Source: a virus
Length of the DNA stretch: 43,594 nucleotides
IMG/VR virus record: IMGVR_UViG_3300021197_000558
Coordinates: 1 to 43,594 of that record
Direction: 5' to 3' (one strand)
Shown: one piece after another, positions 8,763 to 16,921 of the stretch
How positions within the stretch are numbered: the stretch's first letter is position 1
How the letters are laid out: each line of letters starts with the position of its first letter
Program-made: the position numbers and the translations under genes
Notes under the pieces: model-generated
Told to the model about the DNA's origin: nothing
The model's database searches: none
The model's input: only the letters and a program-made list of their open reading frames with translations

Positions 8763-8853
8763 CCAGTTTACCCGACCAACAAGTAAGATCCGAGGGAGGC
8801 TGTCTAAATTAGGCCGGGATCATCAAGACAGATAACCCTCCCTCGGAAACTGG
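8763..8853 (-). repeat. Nested three-part inverted repeat between tube and chaperone genes
   Basis: Three nested perfect arms fill the intergenic gap: CCAGTTT (8763-8769) with AAACTGG (8847-8853), TCCGAGGGAGG (8789-8799) with CCTCCCTCGGA (8837-8847), and CTGTCT (8800-8805) with AGACAG (8826-8831). The outer and middle right arms share base 8847, so they pair fully only one at a time at that base. No T-tract follows in the direction of transcription. An attenuator, mRNA-processing or stabilising structure between the abundant tube message and the chaperone is more likely than a simple terminator. Confidence 0.7.
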
Positions 8854-9276
8854 TTATGCTCCGCCTAAGTGAAGCAAATCTAAACGCTCAACAGTTACCA
8901 TCCACTCTTGAGAGTTAGCGTTTGTACCTCGTGTCATAGAAGCTGGTCGGTTAATATAACCTTGAGTGCCAGACCCCAAATCATTTCCACGAGTGTCTTT
9001 AAATTGCACGAAGATAGGAATAAAAGCTCCATTCTCTTGTGCGTTAATTAAGCCTGACAAATAGGCATTAGAGTCAGAAGACTGCATTAGTCTAAAAGTA
9101 ACAGTACCTGAACGGTCTGCACTAATAGATACTGTCATCTCACCATCTGTCCCAATCTTGTGAGCAGCAGAATCATTCAACCGCTCAAGAGCGATGACAT
9201 CGTCACCCTCGTCAAAGCCGCTAATTTCAACACCGTTCACAAGCAATAGGGTGTCTAGGAAGCTATACTCTTTCAT
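8854..9276 (-). CDS. Tail tube protein, DUF3277
   Basis: 140 residues. The pattern YSFLDTLLLVNGVEISGFDEG, DRSGTVTFRLMQSSDSNAYL and GNDLGSGTQGYINRP is characteristic of DUF3277 (PF11681), the tail tube family that pairs with DUF3383 sheaths. The gene lies 12 bp after the sheath gene. It forms the inner tube through which DNA passes. The start is the ATG at 9276 with a GGGGAA site upstream. Confidence 0.9.
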   Translation of the reverse strand: MKEYSFLDTLLLVNGVEISGFDEGDDVIALERLNDSAAHKIGTDGEMTVSISADRSGTVTFRLMQSSDSNAYLSGLINAQENGAFIPIFVQFKDTRGNDLGSGTQGYINRPASMTRGTNANSQEWMVTVERLDLLHLGGA

Positions 9277-9288
9277 TAGAAATTCCCC

Positions 9289-10767
9289 TTATCGCTCGAA
9301 AATACCGTTAATCTGGACACTATGAATAGCACCAGCACCCAACACAACAAAACTCAAACCTGGATAATGACGTGCTTCTTTGTCAGACTGGTTAATATCT
9401 TCAACCGGAATAACAATAGTCTTATATCCATTTGGTAAGAATTCACCATCAATGGTTTCGCCTGGAGCAATAAGTCCGTTACGAACAGCTTCATCCAAAG
9501 CTGAAATAACTTGTTGCTCAATAGCCGCGATACCTTTGTTAGTATATGGAACCTTTGTGCTACGAGTAAGTAGATATCCGAACACATTAGTTTCAATAGC
9601 GTTTTGCAACCAGTCAACACCGTGTACTTCATCAAAGAACACACCGTTAGCCATGAAGGACTCAGCGAACATATCACTAGCGCCAACTTCAATCAATGCG
9701 TTGGCAAACTTACTATCCAGAACTGACTTCTGGGATTGAGTCAATTGCTCAACTGTAATTCCAGGCATCTGTTTGAACTTCAATGTGATGGTACTATTTA
9801 CCTGACTGAAATTAACAGTAAATGCACGACCTAAAATAGAAGCCGATGGATATTGATCAGGGAAAGAACTATATGTCGTCATGGTACGACGTAAGTTCTT
9901 AGCAGCCAGCACAGAAGCGATATCATTGGTTGTAACGCTATCCAGAACATCTAAGTCATTGGATGTATTACCAAATACTTTAACTCTTGCTTCACACCAG
10001 TCAGCAGCCGCTTCAACAGCATCTTCAGTATTGATTACAACACCGTCACGAACTTCTTTAGTGAAGAGTAATCCGTACCAGTCTGAATCGATATTCTGAA
10101 TTGCGTTTAGTGACGCTGTGATTGTTTCTGCTGCTATACCATCTGTCTTAGTACCTTCACCTTGACGCATTTGCAGTAAGGAAGAAATATCAGTACCAGT
10201 AGTAGGACTAACAGGTATTAAGAAACTAACGGTTGATGTGATACCTGTTGTACCTGAGTTGATGAAGAAACGGGTTCCATCATGAACACAAGTCGCAGCG
10301 GTATAACCACCAGTAGCAACAGCCTGAAGAGCAGTCTGTATGGAAGTAGCTATGTCGTCAAGGGTTGTTTCGGTATCAGTGAAGTCAAGCCCTGTGATGT
10401 CTTGAGCATCACCGTCAATACTAATAGTAAAGCTACCATCAGCAACGGCTAACAAAGCTGTCGCATCTGTTACAGCACCGCCTCGTAATTGAGCAGCTTG
10501 ATCAGTTGGGTATCGGGTGGATACTTTCAGTGATGTGGGTTTTGGCTGTTGACTAAAGTAAGCAGTCGCAGCCGCAACGACCTCAGAATTTGCAGGCCAG
10601 TCGGCAGTCACACCGTCCAAGTTCTGGTACGAACGAATTCGTTCAGCAATACCGATAACACCAGTTTCCGCAGTAACGATGTTAAGAGTGCCGAACCCTG
10701 CTCGTGCCGGAAATGGAGCACCGATGGCGATGCTGACATTTACCACGCTAGAAACTGGGATTGTCAT
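9289..10767 (-). CDS. Tail sheath protein, DUF3383
   Basis: 492 residues. The N-terminus (VVNVSIAIGAPFPARAGFGTL) and the sequence AATAYFSQQPKPTSLKVSTR are typical of DUF3383 (PF11863), the contractile sheath of this phage group. Residues 110-230 look like an inserted domain (ITGLDFTDTETTLDDIATSI), and the C-terminal VEDINQSDKEARHYPG region gives the strands that interlock subunits. Presence of a sheath establishes the myovirus morphotype. It follows the tail terminator gene by one base. Confidence 0.92.
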   Translation of the reverse strand: MTIPVSSVVNVSIAIGAPFPARAGFGTLNIVTAETGVIGIAERIRSYQNLDGVTADWPANSEVVAAATAYFSQQPKPTSLKVSTRYPTDQAAQLRGGAVTDATALLAVADGSFTISIDGDAQDITGLDFTDTETTLDDIATSIQTALQAVATGGYTAATCVHDGTRFFINSGTTGITSTVSFLIPVSPTTGTDISSLLQMRQGEGTKTDGIAAETITASLNAIQNIDSDWYGLLFTKEVRDGVVINTEDAVEAAADWCEARVKVFGNTSNDLDVLDSVTTNDIASVLAAKNLRRTMTTYSSFPDQYPSASILGRAFTVNFSQVNSTITLKFKQMPGITVEQLTQSQKSVLDSKFANALIEVGASDMFAESFMANGVFFDEVHGVDWLQNAIETNVFGYLLTRSTKVPYTNKGIAAIEQQVISALDEAVRNGLIAPGETIDGEFLPNGYKTIVIPVEDINQSDKEARHYPGLSFVVLGAGAIHSVQINGIFER

Positions 10768-10768
10768 G

Positions 10769-11305
10769 TTATTGCACCTCTATATTGAAGTTATAAATTA
10801 AGCCACGAGTCTGAAACTCACCCGCCATATCTACAGTTTCTATAGACCTGACAATATCAGTATCGGTTCCCACAGCACTTAGAAAAATGTCAAGCTGACC
10901 TCGTTCTTCCCATCCGTTTTCTAAAGCTTCAGATATTTCCCTAACTTCAGATCTACGAATTAGACCGATACCAGCTTCACGAAACAAAGCCTGTACAGAT
11001 TCCCGTACAAGCCCGGAATGAACTTTCCTAGCGTTGTCTATAGAACTATCTCTATAAAATCCTATAGACATCATTATTTGGCGCATTCCTTTAGAAGTGT
11101 TATCCAAGTCTGAATCTGTAATTCTATTTTCATATTCAAACTGTTCCCACCCTAATCCGGTATCGCTAACAAAATCAACATCACCGTAGTCACCTGTTGG
11201 TCTTGGAGCATCTTTTTGTTTAGCCTTAATGGTATATCCTGGAGATGCTAAAAGCAAGTCCACCGTATCCCTAATAAGTTTATTGATTGTTTCTTCTAAA
11301 ATCAT
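10769..11305 (-). CDS. Tail terminator / neck protein (LIC_12616-like)
   Basis: 178 residues. The sequence GYTIKAKQKDAPRPTGDYGD, then IGFYRDSSIDNARKVHSGLV and FREAGIGLIRRSEVREISEA, fits the phage neck terminator family annotated as LIC_12616. The gene sits immediately upstream of the sheath gene and overlaps the head-completion gene by 4 bp. The protein is expected to cap the growing tail and dock it to the head. Confidence 0.8.
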   Translation of the reverse strand: MILEETINKLIRDTVDLLLASPGYTIKAKQKDAPRPTGDYGDVDFVSDTGLGWEQFEYENRITDSDLDNTSKGMRQIMMSIGFYRDSSIDNARKVHSGLVRESVQALFREAGIGLIRRSEVREISEALENGWEERGQLDIFLSAVGTDTDIVRSIETVDMAGEFQTRGLIYNFNIEVQ

Positions 11306-11658
11306 TGGTCACGAGCTCCGAATGAAGTGGTATGACCATAAGCATTCCAGTCACCACTAGATATAAGTTTATATTTGAATCCCTTATATAGAACGGTATC
11401 AGCTATAGTCCCGTCTCTATCTTTAGTTGTAAATAAAGGTTTCTTAGAAATAAACTTACGGATATCTTTATCGCGCTCACCTTCAGGTAAGTTTTGAAGC
11501 TCATCTGGTGATGGTTGCTGAACACTACACATAGTCTTAAATGTAGATACAGCTCCTTTTTGATAAAGTCCATCAACATAACCGCCCCCTGAACTACGTT
11601 CAACGGTTACTATTTCAGCGGTATCTGTGCATAATGCTTCTGAAACATTTATAGGCAT
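11302..11658 (-). CDS. Head closure / head-tail stopper protein
   Basis: 118 residues. A small beta-barrel-like protein with VERSSGGGYVDGLYQKG near the N-terminus and DTVLYKGFKYKLISSGDWNAYG near the C-terminus, a pattern shared by head-closure (stopper) proteins of this myovirus group. It overlaps both neighbours by 1-4 bp and lies in the expected order: adaptor, neck, stopper, terminator. Function is assigned by order and weak similarity. Confidence 0.68.
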   Translation of the reverse strand: MPINVSEALCTDTAEIVTVERSSGGGYVDGLYQKGAVSTFKTMCSVQQPSPDELQNLPEGERDKDIRKFISKKPLFTTKDRDGTIADTVLYKGFKYKLISSGDWNAYGHTTSFGARDQ

Positions 11659-12110
11659 TAGTCTTCAACCTCAAATGTAATTGATTGTCTTAAATGACCT
11701 GTATCTACCAAAGGCGTTCCTTCCCTGGATTTTAACTCTGGATCAATACCATCTGATATTCTTTCCTGAACGTCACCTTGTACTTGTAATCCTATTAAAG
11801 CTAAGGCTTCCTTCTTTGTAATCTTACCGTCTACAATCTTCTTAGACAGCTTTTTGAAGAGCTGTCTATATTTTCTACGACCTGCTTCAACAGTCGCTCT
11901 TAAAAAGCTTCGTTGAGGAATGTTTCTAGCAGGGCTACCGAATTCATGAACAGCCCCCACCATTATCACCGAAGTACCATCAGGATAATCGTTAGCCCCT
12001 TTAGGAAGCCCAACCTTGACCAAATCTGGACCTCTCAAAGAAGCTGCTAATTTTTCTATTTCTTTAGCCGCTTTCTTAGGTGATTTGATTACTTTGGTTT
12101 TTGACTTCAT
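11658..12110 (-). CDS. Neck / tail completion protein, HK97 gp10-like
   Basis: 150 residues and basic. The segment KVGLPKGANDYPDGTSVIMV, AVHEFGSPARNIPQRSFLRAT and TPLVDTGHLRQSITFEVED carries the EFG-x6-P-x-R-x-FLR and LVDTGxLRxSI signatures of gp10-like and phage virion morphogenesis proteins. These proteins act in the neck when heads and tails join. It overlaps the DUF4054 gene by 4 bp. Confidence 0.82.
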   Translation of the reverse strand: MKSKTKVIKSPKKAAKEIEKLAASLRGPDLVKVGLPKGANDYPDGTSVIMVGAVHEFGSPARNIPQRSFLRATVEAGRRKYRQLFKKLSKKIVDGKITKKEALALIGLQVQGDVQERISDGIDPELKSREGTPLVDTGHLRQSITFEVED

Positions 12111-12502
12111 AAGCAGTTAGCCACCGCAACACCTACAAAACAGGTATTTCTAATATTTAGGAACTGTTGTCCATAAGTTGTTCCCATGTAGAAGTCATCA
12201 AGATCAGAACGGTCTTTAGCAACAACAGCACGACTAACCGATACACCGCCAGCCGTTTTAGAAGACACTGGTCCGGCCTTTACGGAGCTATCACCTGCTT
12301 CACTACCCGTACCTACCGTCAACAGATGCGCGGCTAAATAGGCTTGTGCGTAGTCGTATTTTCCGCACCAGCGGTTCTCATCTGTTCCCATGTAACAGTT
12401 AGCAGCGTCATCAAGAAACAACTGTATGCGTGGATCAGTGTATTCAGTGTCGTCAGCAAATTCTGGGAACCTGATTCTAAATGTCGCTACATCTGTCGCC
12501 AT
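12107..12502 (-). CDS. Head-tail connector, DUF4054
   Basis: 131 residues. FRIRFPEFADDTEYTDPRIQ at the N-terminus, DDAANCYMGTDENRWCGKYD, and YAQAYLAAHLLTVG are the recognisable DUF4054 (PF13262) pattern; a YGQQFL motif ends the domain. The family is the adaptor that binds the portal. Four cysteines are present, which is unusual for an adaptor and may reflect local structure only. Confidence 0.87.
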   Translation of the reverse strand: MATDVATFRIRFPEFADDTEYTDPRIQLFLDDAANCYMGTDENRWCGKYDYAQAYLAAHLLTVGTGSEAGDSSVKAGPVSSKTAGGVSVSRAVVAKDRSDLDDFYMGTTYGQQFLNIRNTCFVGVAVANCL

Positions 12503-12508
12503 AATTAA

Positions 12509-12940
12509 TCACCCTTTAGTGAGCTTGAATATAAGGATGGCAGCTAGTATTCCGGCTACCCATTTTAAGACTTCTTTACCAATATCTCGCTGACCTTTGA
12601 TAACGTCTTTACTGGATTCAAGCTCGTCTACTTTCTTTCTAACACTAGCTACTTCTTCTTGAACATTGGTAATAAGTCTTTCTACTGAATTCTTATCACC
12701 ATAGCTCGCTTGCCATAATTCTGTATCGTGAAGTCTTCTATCATGACTGTCAAGCCTGTTACCATAACGTGAAAGAGCTTGCTCGTGATTGTTCACTCTT
12801 TCTTCTAATCTAACTACTTCTGATAGTTTAGATTCAATTCCTGTCAGCCTTTCGGATATGGAATCTAAGGTCTTCCATAACCTTGTCTCTGACAATTCAT
12901 TCACGTTAGATAAACCTCTTAAGTCTGGCCTTTCACTCAT
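12509..12940 (-). CDS. Coiled-coil, C-terminally membrane-anchored protein (XhlA-like?)
   Basis: 143 residues. Residues 20-115 are heptad-rich (LDSISERLTGIESKLSEVVR and following) and the last 20 residues are one membrane helix (VLKWVAGILAAILIFKLT) with a KG end, so the protein should be tail-anchored with its coiled coil in the cytoplasm. The layout resembles XhlA-type lysis proteins but is longer. It sits among head and neck genes, far from the endolysin, after its own terminator and palindrome. It could be a lysis helper or a membrane-bound assembly or exclusion factor. Confidence 0.6.
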   Translation of the reverse strand: MSERPDLRGLSNVNELSETRLWKTLDSISERLTGIESKLSEVVRLEERVNNHEQALSRYGNRLDSHDRRLHDTELWQASYGDKNSVERLITNVQEEVASVRKKVDELESSKDVIKGQRDIGKEVLKWVAGILAAILIFKLTKG

Positions 12941-12957
12941 AACGGTTATACTTCCCC

Positions 12958-13001
12958 TTTAAATTGTGCATAGTGTGTATAAAACCTATACACAATTTAA
13001 A
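12958..13001. repeat. Nested palindrome upstream of the coiled-coil gene
   Basis: Outer arms TTTAAATTGTG (12958-12968) and CACAATTTAAA (12991-13001) are perfect. Inner arms TGTGTATA (12974-12981) and TATACACA (12987-12994) are also perfect, with a 5-nt loop. The right arms overlap, so the two hairpins exclude each other. It lies between the terminator at 13005 and the start at 12940, so it is a candidate operator. A poor promoter (TTGTGT, 17 bp, TATGCA) also overlaps it on the minus strand. Confidence 0.6.
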
Positions 13002-13004
13002 AGA

Positions 13005-13024
13005 GCCTCAGCCGAAACCGAGGC
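13005..13024 (-). terminator. Rho-independent terminator after the capsid genes
   Basis: On the minus strand GCCTCGGT and GCTGAGGC pair as 8 bp (two G-U) around a UUCG tetraloop, followed by TCTTTT. It lies just after the stop of the gene ending at 13032 and would insulate capsid genes from neck genes. Confidence 0.75.
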
Positions 13025-13031
13025 GTCTTTA

Positions 13032-13331
13032 TTACTTACCTTCGCCCTTCTTAGCTTTAGGCATAGGTGACGACTTTGACTTAGCTTTAGTATCAGGAGC
13101 TTGTTCAAGCTCTAGATCATCAACCTTGTCACCGAAGTCAATACTACCTTCTTTCTTAAGCTGAGCAACATAAGGATCAACAGTTTTACCGTCTTTAGAT
13201 ACGAATGCTTCCCAGTGGGCGTCTTCAACTACGTTGAACCCTGGAGCGACACGTACTGTTACACGATTACCGTTTTTCCCAATACACTTGAGGTTATACT
13301 GACGAGCAGTATTGTTTTTGATCCCGGCCAT
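13032..13331 (-). CDS. Hypothetical protein next to the major capsid gene
   Basis: 99 residues. Residues 1-60 (QYNLKCIGKNGNRVTVRVAP, then WEAFVSKDGKTVDPYVAQLK) are compact and beta-like. The last 25 residues are a Lys/Ala/Pro-rich tail (TKAKSKSSPMPKAKKGEGK). It lies 3 bp after the major capsid gene and before a terminator, a slot often used by small head-vertex or head-assembly proteins. I do not recognise the family and assign no function. Confidence 0.7.
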   Translation of the reverse strand: MAGIKNNTARQYNLKCIGKNGNRVTVRVAPGFNVVEDAHWEAFVSKDGKTVDPYVAQLKKEGSIDFGDKVDDLELEQAPDTKAKSKSSPMPKAKKGEGK

Positions 13332-13334
13332 GAT

Positions 13335-14378
13335 TTAAATCCCCGTTGCAATAGCTAGTGAAAGAGGGTAGTAGATATTCAAACCACCTAAGCGTGAACG
13401 TCCAGGAACAACGAACTCAAGGTTCTTTTGCTGAACAGGAAGCATTTCCCATTCAACCGGAACTTCAAGCTGAAGCTTGTCTGGGTTACGGTCATAAGCA
13501 ACCATAGCATCAGAAGCTAACAGAGGATTGTTCGCAGCAGCACATTCATTAACAGGGATAATATCTTCCATGCTGTTCAGGTATGGGCTATTCTGCACCA
13601 AATACTGAGCAATGGTTGTATCGGTGTTAGAAGAACGTGGAGTAGACATAATGTAAGACCACTGATTAGGCGGAAGGAGTAACGTGTTACCCTGTTCAAC
13701 CATCTTAGTGGTTTCAAAAATGTCAGCAAACAAATCATTGACGTCAAACAAAATTTCGTCAGGAGTTTTGTTCACCCACTCTGTACCAGAACCTGGATTG
13801 ACTACCGCACCAGTAGGGATATTCGGGTTACTGAACAGTCCAGGAAGACCGCTAGTAGTATCACCGAAGAACGCTACATCATTAACCACTTGTTCATTGG
13901 AACGACGAGCAGCATTAGCACGACGTTGATCAAGTGCAGCACCAGTCAGTTGAGACGCTTGAATTTCATCAAGGTTGTAACCGTAAGAAATACCTACGGA
14001 ACGAACTGGGATGGTTGTTTCTTTACCTGCAACATCAGCACGAGGCAAGTCATCAGCATAAGCGTTGATGATTTTAGCCGCACCTGATTGGTCATAGGTA
14101 CGATAAGTGATAGACGTAATACCTGGACCACCTTCGTTAGAAACAGGGAACAACATACGAGCCTTCAGTTCAGCATAGCGAACGTCATAACTACGAGCTT
14201 TGATAAGTTCCAACTGACGCTGGAAGAAGAACGCACCGTCAGCATCAACAATACCGTTATTCAAAGCAGTTACGACAGCACCGTCCAACTGGACTTGTTT
14301 GTTGTCTTTAGTGGTTACAGTTCCGATCATGCCGTCAAAAGCAAGGGTAGAACCGTCACGAAGAGTAAATTTTTTCAT
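13335..14378 (-). CDS. Major capsid protein, DUF2184
   Basis: 347 residues, within the usual range of HK97-fold capsids. The pattern ITSITYRTYDQSGAAKIINA, YADDLPRADVAGKETTIPVR and YGYNLDEIQASQLTGAALDQ, plus RSNEQVVNDVAFFGDTTSGL and a C-terminal GRSRLGGLNIYYPLSLAIAT, matches DUF2184 (PF09950). This family is the major capsid protein of several myoviruses and siphoviruses. It follows the cement and protease genes in the standard head-gene order. No N-terminal delta domain is evident; the scaffold is probably the separate DUF2213 protein. Confidence 0.93.
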   Translation of the reverse strand: MKKFTLRDGSTLAFDGMIGTVTTKDNKQVQLDGAVVTALNNGIVDADGAFFFQRQLELIKARSYDVRYAELKARMLFPVSNEGGPGITSITYRTYDQSGAAKIINAYADDLPRADVAGKETTIPVRSVGISYGYNLDEIQASQLTGAALDQRRANAARRSNEQVVNDVAFFGDTTSGLPGLFSNPNIPTGAVVNPGSGTEWVNKTPDEILFDVNDLFADIFETTKMVEQGNTLLLPPNQWSYIMSTPRSSNTDTTIAQYLVQNSPYLNSMEDIIPVNECAAANNPLLASDAMVAYDRNPDKLQLEVPVEWEMLPVQQKNLEFVVPGRSRLGGLNIYYPLSLAIATGI

Positions 14379-14392
14379 TATTCAGTTCTCCC

Positions 14393-14872
14393 TTATGCGC
14401 CAGCAGTAGTAGCTGAAGAATCAATACGAATAACTGCAAGCTCGCCAGCAGCGGCAACAGTCTCCCACTGAGCGCCATCAAGCTGAGTTTCACCAGCGGC
14501 AGCAGCACCAGCATCCAGAACACCTGTAGCGTCTGTATACTTAACCGCATCACCTGGATTACAACCAGCAGGACAAACAGCCCAGATATATCCATCACGC
14601 AGGATACCAGCGGCTTCTTTTTCGTTCCACTGAATAGCACCAGTGTTCGCAGCACCTTCTTTATCAAGTGAGCGAATAGTAATACCTAGAAAATCAGTAC
14701 CACCTGCAACGATTTGACGTTCTTTGTTAGTACCACGACTAACGACAACACCAAAACCAATTCCAGCTACTGTTTCAACGTCACGTGAAACAATGTCGTG
14801 CGGAGCTTGAGCGTAGACCAAACCCGCATAGGCTTTAGGTTGCTTGATTGAGTATGAAGTTTGAGCGCTCAT
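14393..14872 (-). CDS. Capsid cement / decoration protein
   Basis: 159 residues, rich in Gly, Ala and Thr with short beta segments. KAYAGLVYAQAPHDIVSRDV, the sequence GGTDFLGITIRSLDKEG, then GYIWAVCPAGCNPGDAVKYT and TGVLDAGAAAAGETQLDGAQ are typical of phage cement proteins of the DUF2190-like type. It sits between the protease/scaffold and major capsid genes and overlaps the former by one base. Its likely role is to stabilise the expanded capsid. Confidence 0.78.
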   Translation of the reverse strand: MSAQTSYSIKQPKAYAGLVYAQAPHDIVSRDVETVAGIGFGVVVSRGTNKERQIVAGGTDFLGITIRSLDKEGAANTGAIQWNEKEAAGILRDGYIWAVCPAGCNPGDAVKYTDATGVLDAGAAAAGETQLDGAQWETVAAAGELAVIRIDSSATTAGA

Positions 14873-16020
14873 TATTTAGCTCCTCCTTTCCAAGCATTTT
14901 GACTATCAGCCATCATCTTTTCACGGGCGATGACGTCAGTCGGACGATTGTCAACATCTTTACCGTCGTTGTCCTTAACCTGTTGGCTAAGAGCATCGTC
15001 AAGTTGTTGTTGACTGTTATTTTCAACTGATTCCACTAACATATCAAAACGAGCGTTAATGTAATCCGCAGAAACAGAATCCAACTGAACATTAGGGCAT
15101 TTAGCAGCAACCACTTCGCGACGAAGAGTGTTAGCATCTTTACCTTCCCATTTGACATCTGGAGCGACCTTACGAACTGTGTCTACGACAGCAGTGCGCT
15201 CAGTTACCAGCTTATCAAGGGTATCGGCAGTTGGGATTTTAGATTTAGCATCATCAAGTTTGGCCTTCAAAGAATCTTCGGTTTTCTTGGCTTCTTTAGC
15301 CTTTTCTTCCATTTCATCTTCTTTAGCTTCTACTTCATCAGCTTTCTTTTGGGCTTCTTTCTCAGCATCTGAAACTCGTGCTTGCAGTTTACCAACCGCT
15401 TGAGCAGCTTGATCAGATACCTCAAAGTCAACCCCATCAATGGTGATTTTAGCCATAGTGACTGTATCTCCTGTCATGGGTAAGTTGTCGGCCACTCTGC
15501 AAGCAGGTCCAGCGCGACCACGTTCAACGATAGCAATGTGATTGCCCTTAATGTTCCTCTGGATGGCGTCGTATTGCTCACCGTCCGGAGTAACTCCTGA
15601 AGTCCACTCGATATCAGCGGTATACCCATTAGAAAGCTCAACCTTACCGCTCTCAATGTTTTTAATGGCATCACCGTCGGTAACGTGTAGAACTGTTTTT
15701 GCGAACATCCCGTCACGAGCAATTTCAGGTCCGGACATTCCGACACTGTATTGCTTAGAATTGCTAGGACTAACTAACTCAGGGGGATGATTATTTGTAA
15801 CAGGTTTATTAGCGAAAGACTGTAGTGAATCATCATTGAACACTTCCTCTTCTGGGCGGTATACTCTGATGACTTCTGTTGGGTCTCTATCTGTAAGACC
15901 CATCTCTACCGCTAGATATTCCTGAATACCAGTACGAGAGATACGAGCAGGGACTTTCAAGAACCCCTCATCGGTATACTCTCGTTCTGTTGTTATTTTC
16001 AGTCTATCTGCTAGAAACAT
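14872..16020 (-). CDS. DUF2213 prohead protease with C-terminal scaffold region
   Basis: 382 residues. Residues 10-180 match DUF2213 (PF09979): RTGIQEYLAVEMGLTDRDPT, then SFANKPVTNNHPPELVSPSN, VELSNGYTADIEWTSGVTPD and NHIAIVERGRAGP. The VTNNHP and S-N-G-Y motifs supply the His and Ser expected of a serine-type prohead protease. Residues 205-270 are a long charged coiled coil (QKKADEVEAKEDEMEEKAKE) and probably act as internal scaffold. One protein appears to carry both functions, so no separate scaffold gene is needed. It is preceded by a promoter-like sequence at 16047-16075. Confidence 0.88.
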   Translation of the reverse strand: MFLADRLKITTEREYTDEGFLKVPARISRTGIQEYLAVEMGLTDRDPTEVIRVYRPEEEVFNDDSLQSFANKPVTNNHPPELVSPSNSKQYSVGMSGPEIARDGMFAKTVLHVTDGDAIKNIESGKVELSNGYTADIEWTSGVTPDGEQYDAIQRNIKGNHIAIVERGRAGPACRVADNLPMTGDTVTMAKITIDGVDFEVSDQAAQAVGKLQARVSDAEKEAQKKADEVEAKEDEMEEKAKEAKKTEDSLKAKLDDAKSKIPTADTLDKLVTERTAVVDTVRKVAPDVKWEGKDANTLRREVVAAKCPNVQLDSVSADYINARFDMLVESVENNSQQQLDDALSQQVKDNDGKDVDNRPTDVIAREKMMADSQNAWKGGAK

Positions 16021-16046
16021 TTACGGATCCTTTGGTTTTAAATTCA

Positions 16047-16075
16047 ATATTATTTTATGTTCTGTCTAAACACAA
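16047..16075 (-). promoter_or_regulatory. Sigma-70-like promoter before protease/capsid genes
   Basis: On the minus strand TTGTGT (16075..16070), a 17-bp spacer and TAATAT (16052..16047) lie just before the start at 16020. The spacer length equals that of the other phage promoters. Confidence 0.55.
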
Positions 16076-16099
16076 GTTAAAGACCTAACTTTCATCCAC

Positions 16100-16921
16100 T
16101 TAAACCTTAATAATGGGTTGAGCTACACAACGACACTGAATATCCTGACCAGGATGTCCGGTATCTTTAGGTGGATCGTCCCATCTAAATACCTTACCAT
16201 TTTTAGATCTATGTGAATCCCGCACCCTATCATCACCAGCGGTTCGCCAAATATACTCTTCAACACCAAGGTTCTGTTGACGTTGTTGATTCAATGCTGA
16301 GTTGAGTTTAGATGTTTGGTCACGAGCTATCAACTTAGCCCGTTTAGTCGTAGACTTACCTGTCTTCATAATTTGCTGAATCATTGATCCAGCAGTGTTA
16401 CCCTGAGTAGTACCTGTGAAGACAATAGTTTCTATCTTCTTAAAATACTCTTCTGGAATGGAACGAATCAAGCTAACATTTTCACGAGTTGTAGCAACCA
16501 GTATATCTTCCAGGTTTTCATTCTGGATAACGCTCTGTAGATTAACACCTACGCTTTCTTCAATAGCTGAATAGAAACGTCGCTTATTAGCATCGTTGGT
16601 ATTCGTTGTGAATGAGTTAGCAACTATTTGAGCGTTCTGGTTAATATCTACATAAGCTCTTCGTAGACGGTTAAACGCTTCTTCAAGTGTACGGGCATAA
16701 GCATCGTTCACATATTCAGGTTGAAGCTGACGCAGAAGCGGAACAATCTGTGTAGCCACATCTTTCCGTAACTTTTTAGTAAGAAGATCCAGTTGTCTAC
16801 GGTACTTCACTTCCGGATTCTTCGGGGTCTTTACTGGACGCCCTTTCCTCTTCTTCTCCTTCTTCAACTTCCCGTTCAGTTCCAAGGATATCTGTGTCGG
16901 TATCGGTGTCAAAGCCATCAT
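16100..16921 (-). CDS. MuF-like minor head protein
   Basis: 273 residues. The N-terminus is very basic (KLKKEKKRKGRPVKTPKNP). The C-terminal domain (residues 160-270) is of the phage MuF type (PF04233): TTQGNTAGSMIQQIMKTGKS, KRAKLIARDQTSKLNSALNQ, then RTAGDDRVRDSHRSKNGKVF and a terminal GHPGQDIQCRCVAQPI. MuF proteins bind the portal and act in head assembly or are ejected. The first 125 bp overlap the portal gene in another frame, far more than the usual 1-20 bp here. An AGAGGAACC site precedes the two ATGs. Confidence 0.9.
   Translation of the reverse strand: MMALTPIPTQISLELNGKLKKEKKRKGRPVKTPKNPEVKYRRQLDLLTKKLRKDVATQIVPLLRQLQPEYVNDAYARTLEEAFNRLRRAYVDINQNAQIVANSFTTNTNDANKRRFYSAIEESVGVNLQSVIQNENLEDILVATTRENVSLIRSIPEEYFKKIETIVFTGTTQGNTAGSMIQQIMKTGKSTTKRAKLIARDQTSKLNSALNQQRQQNLGVEEYIWRTAGDDRVRDSHRSKNGKVFRWDDPPKDTGHPGQDIQCRCVAQPIIKV

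Noticed and set aside
9354-9692. 112-residue minus frame and 119-residue plus frame inside the sheath gene
   Set aside because: Both lie within the DUF3383 sheath, in shifted or opposite frames, and have Leu- or Ser-rich random-looking sequences.
12955-13003. Sigma-70 promoter TTGTGT-17-TATGCA before the coiled-coil gene
   Set aside because: The -10 match is poor and lies in a palindrome; not listed as a promoter.
14088-14667. Frames antisense or shifted within capsid and cement genes
   Set aside because: The major capsid and cement frames are unmistakable and cover the same bases.
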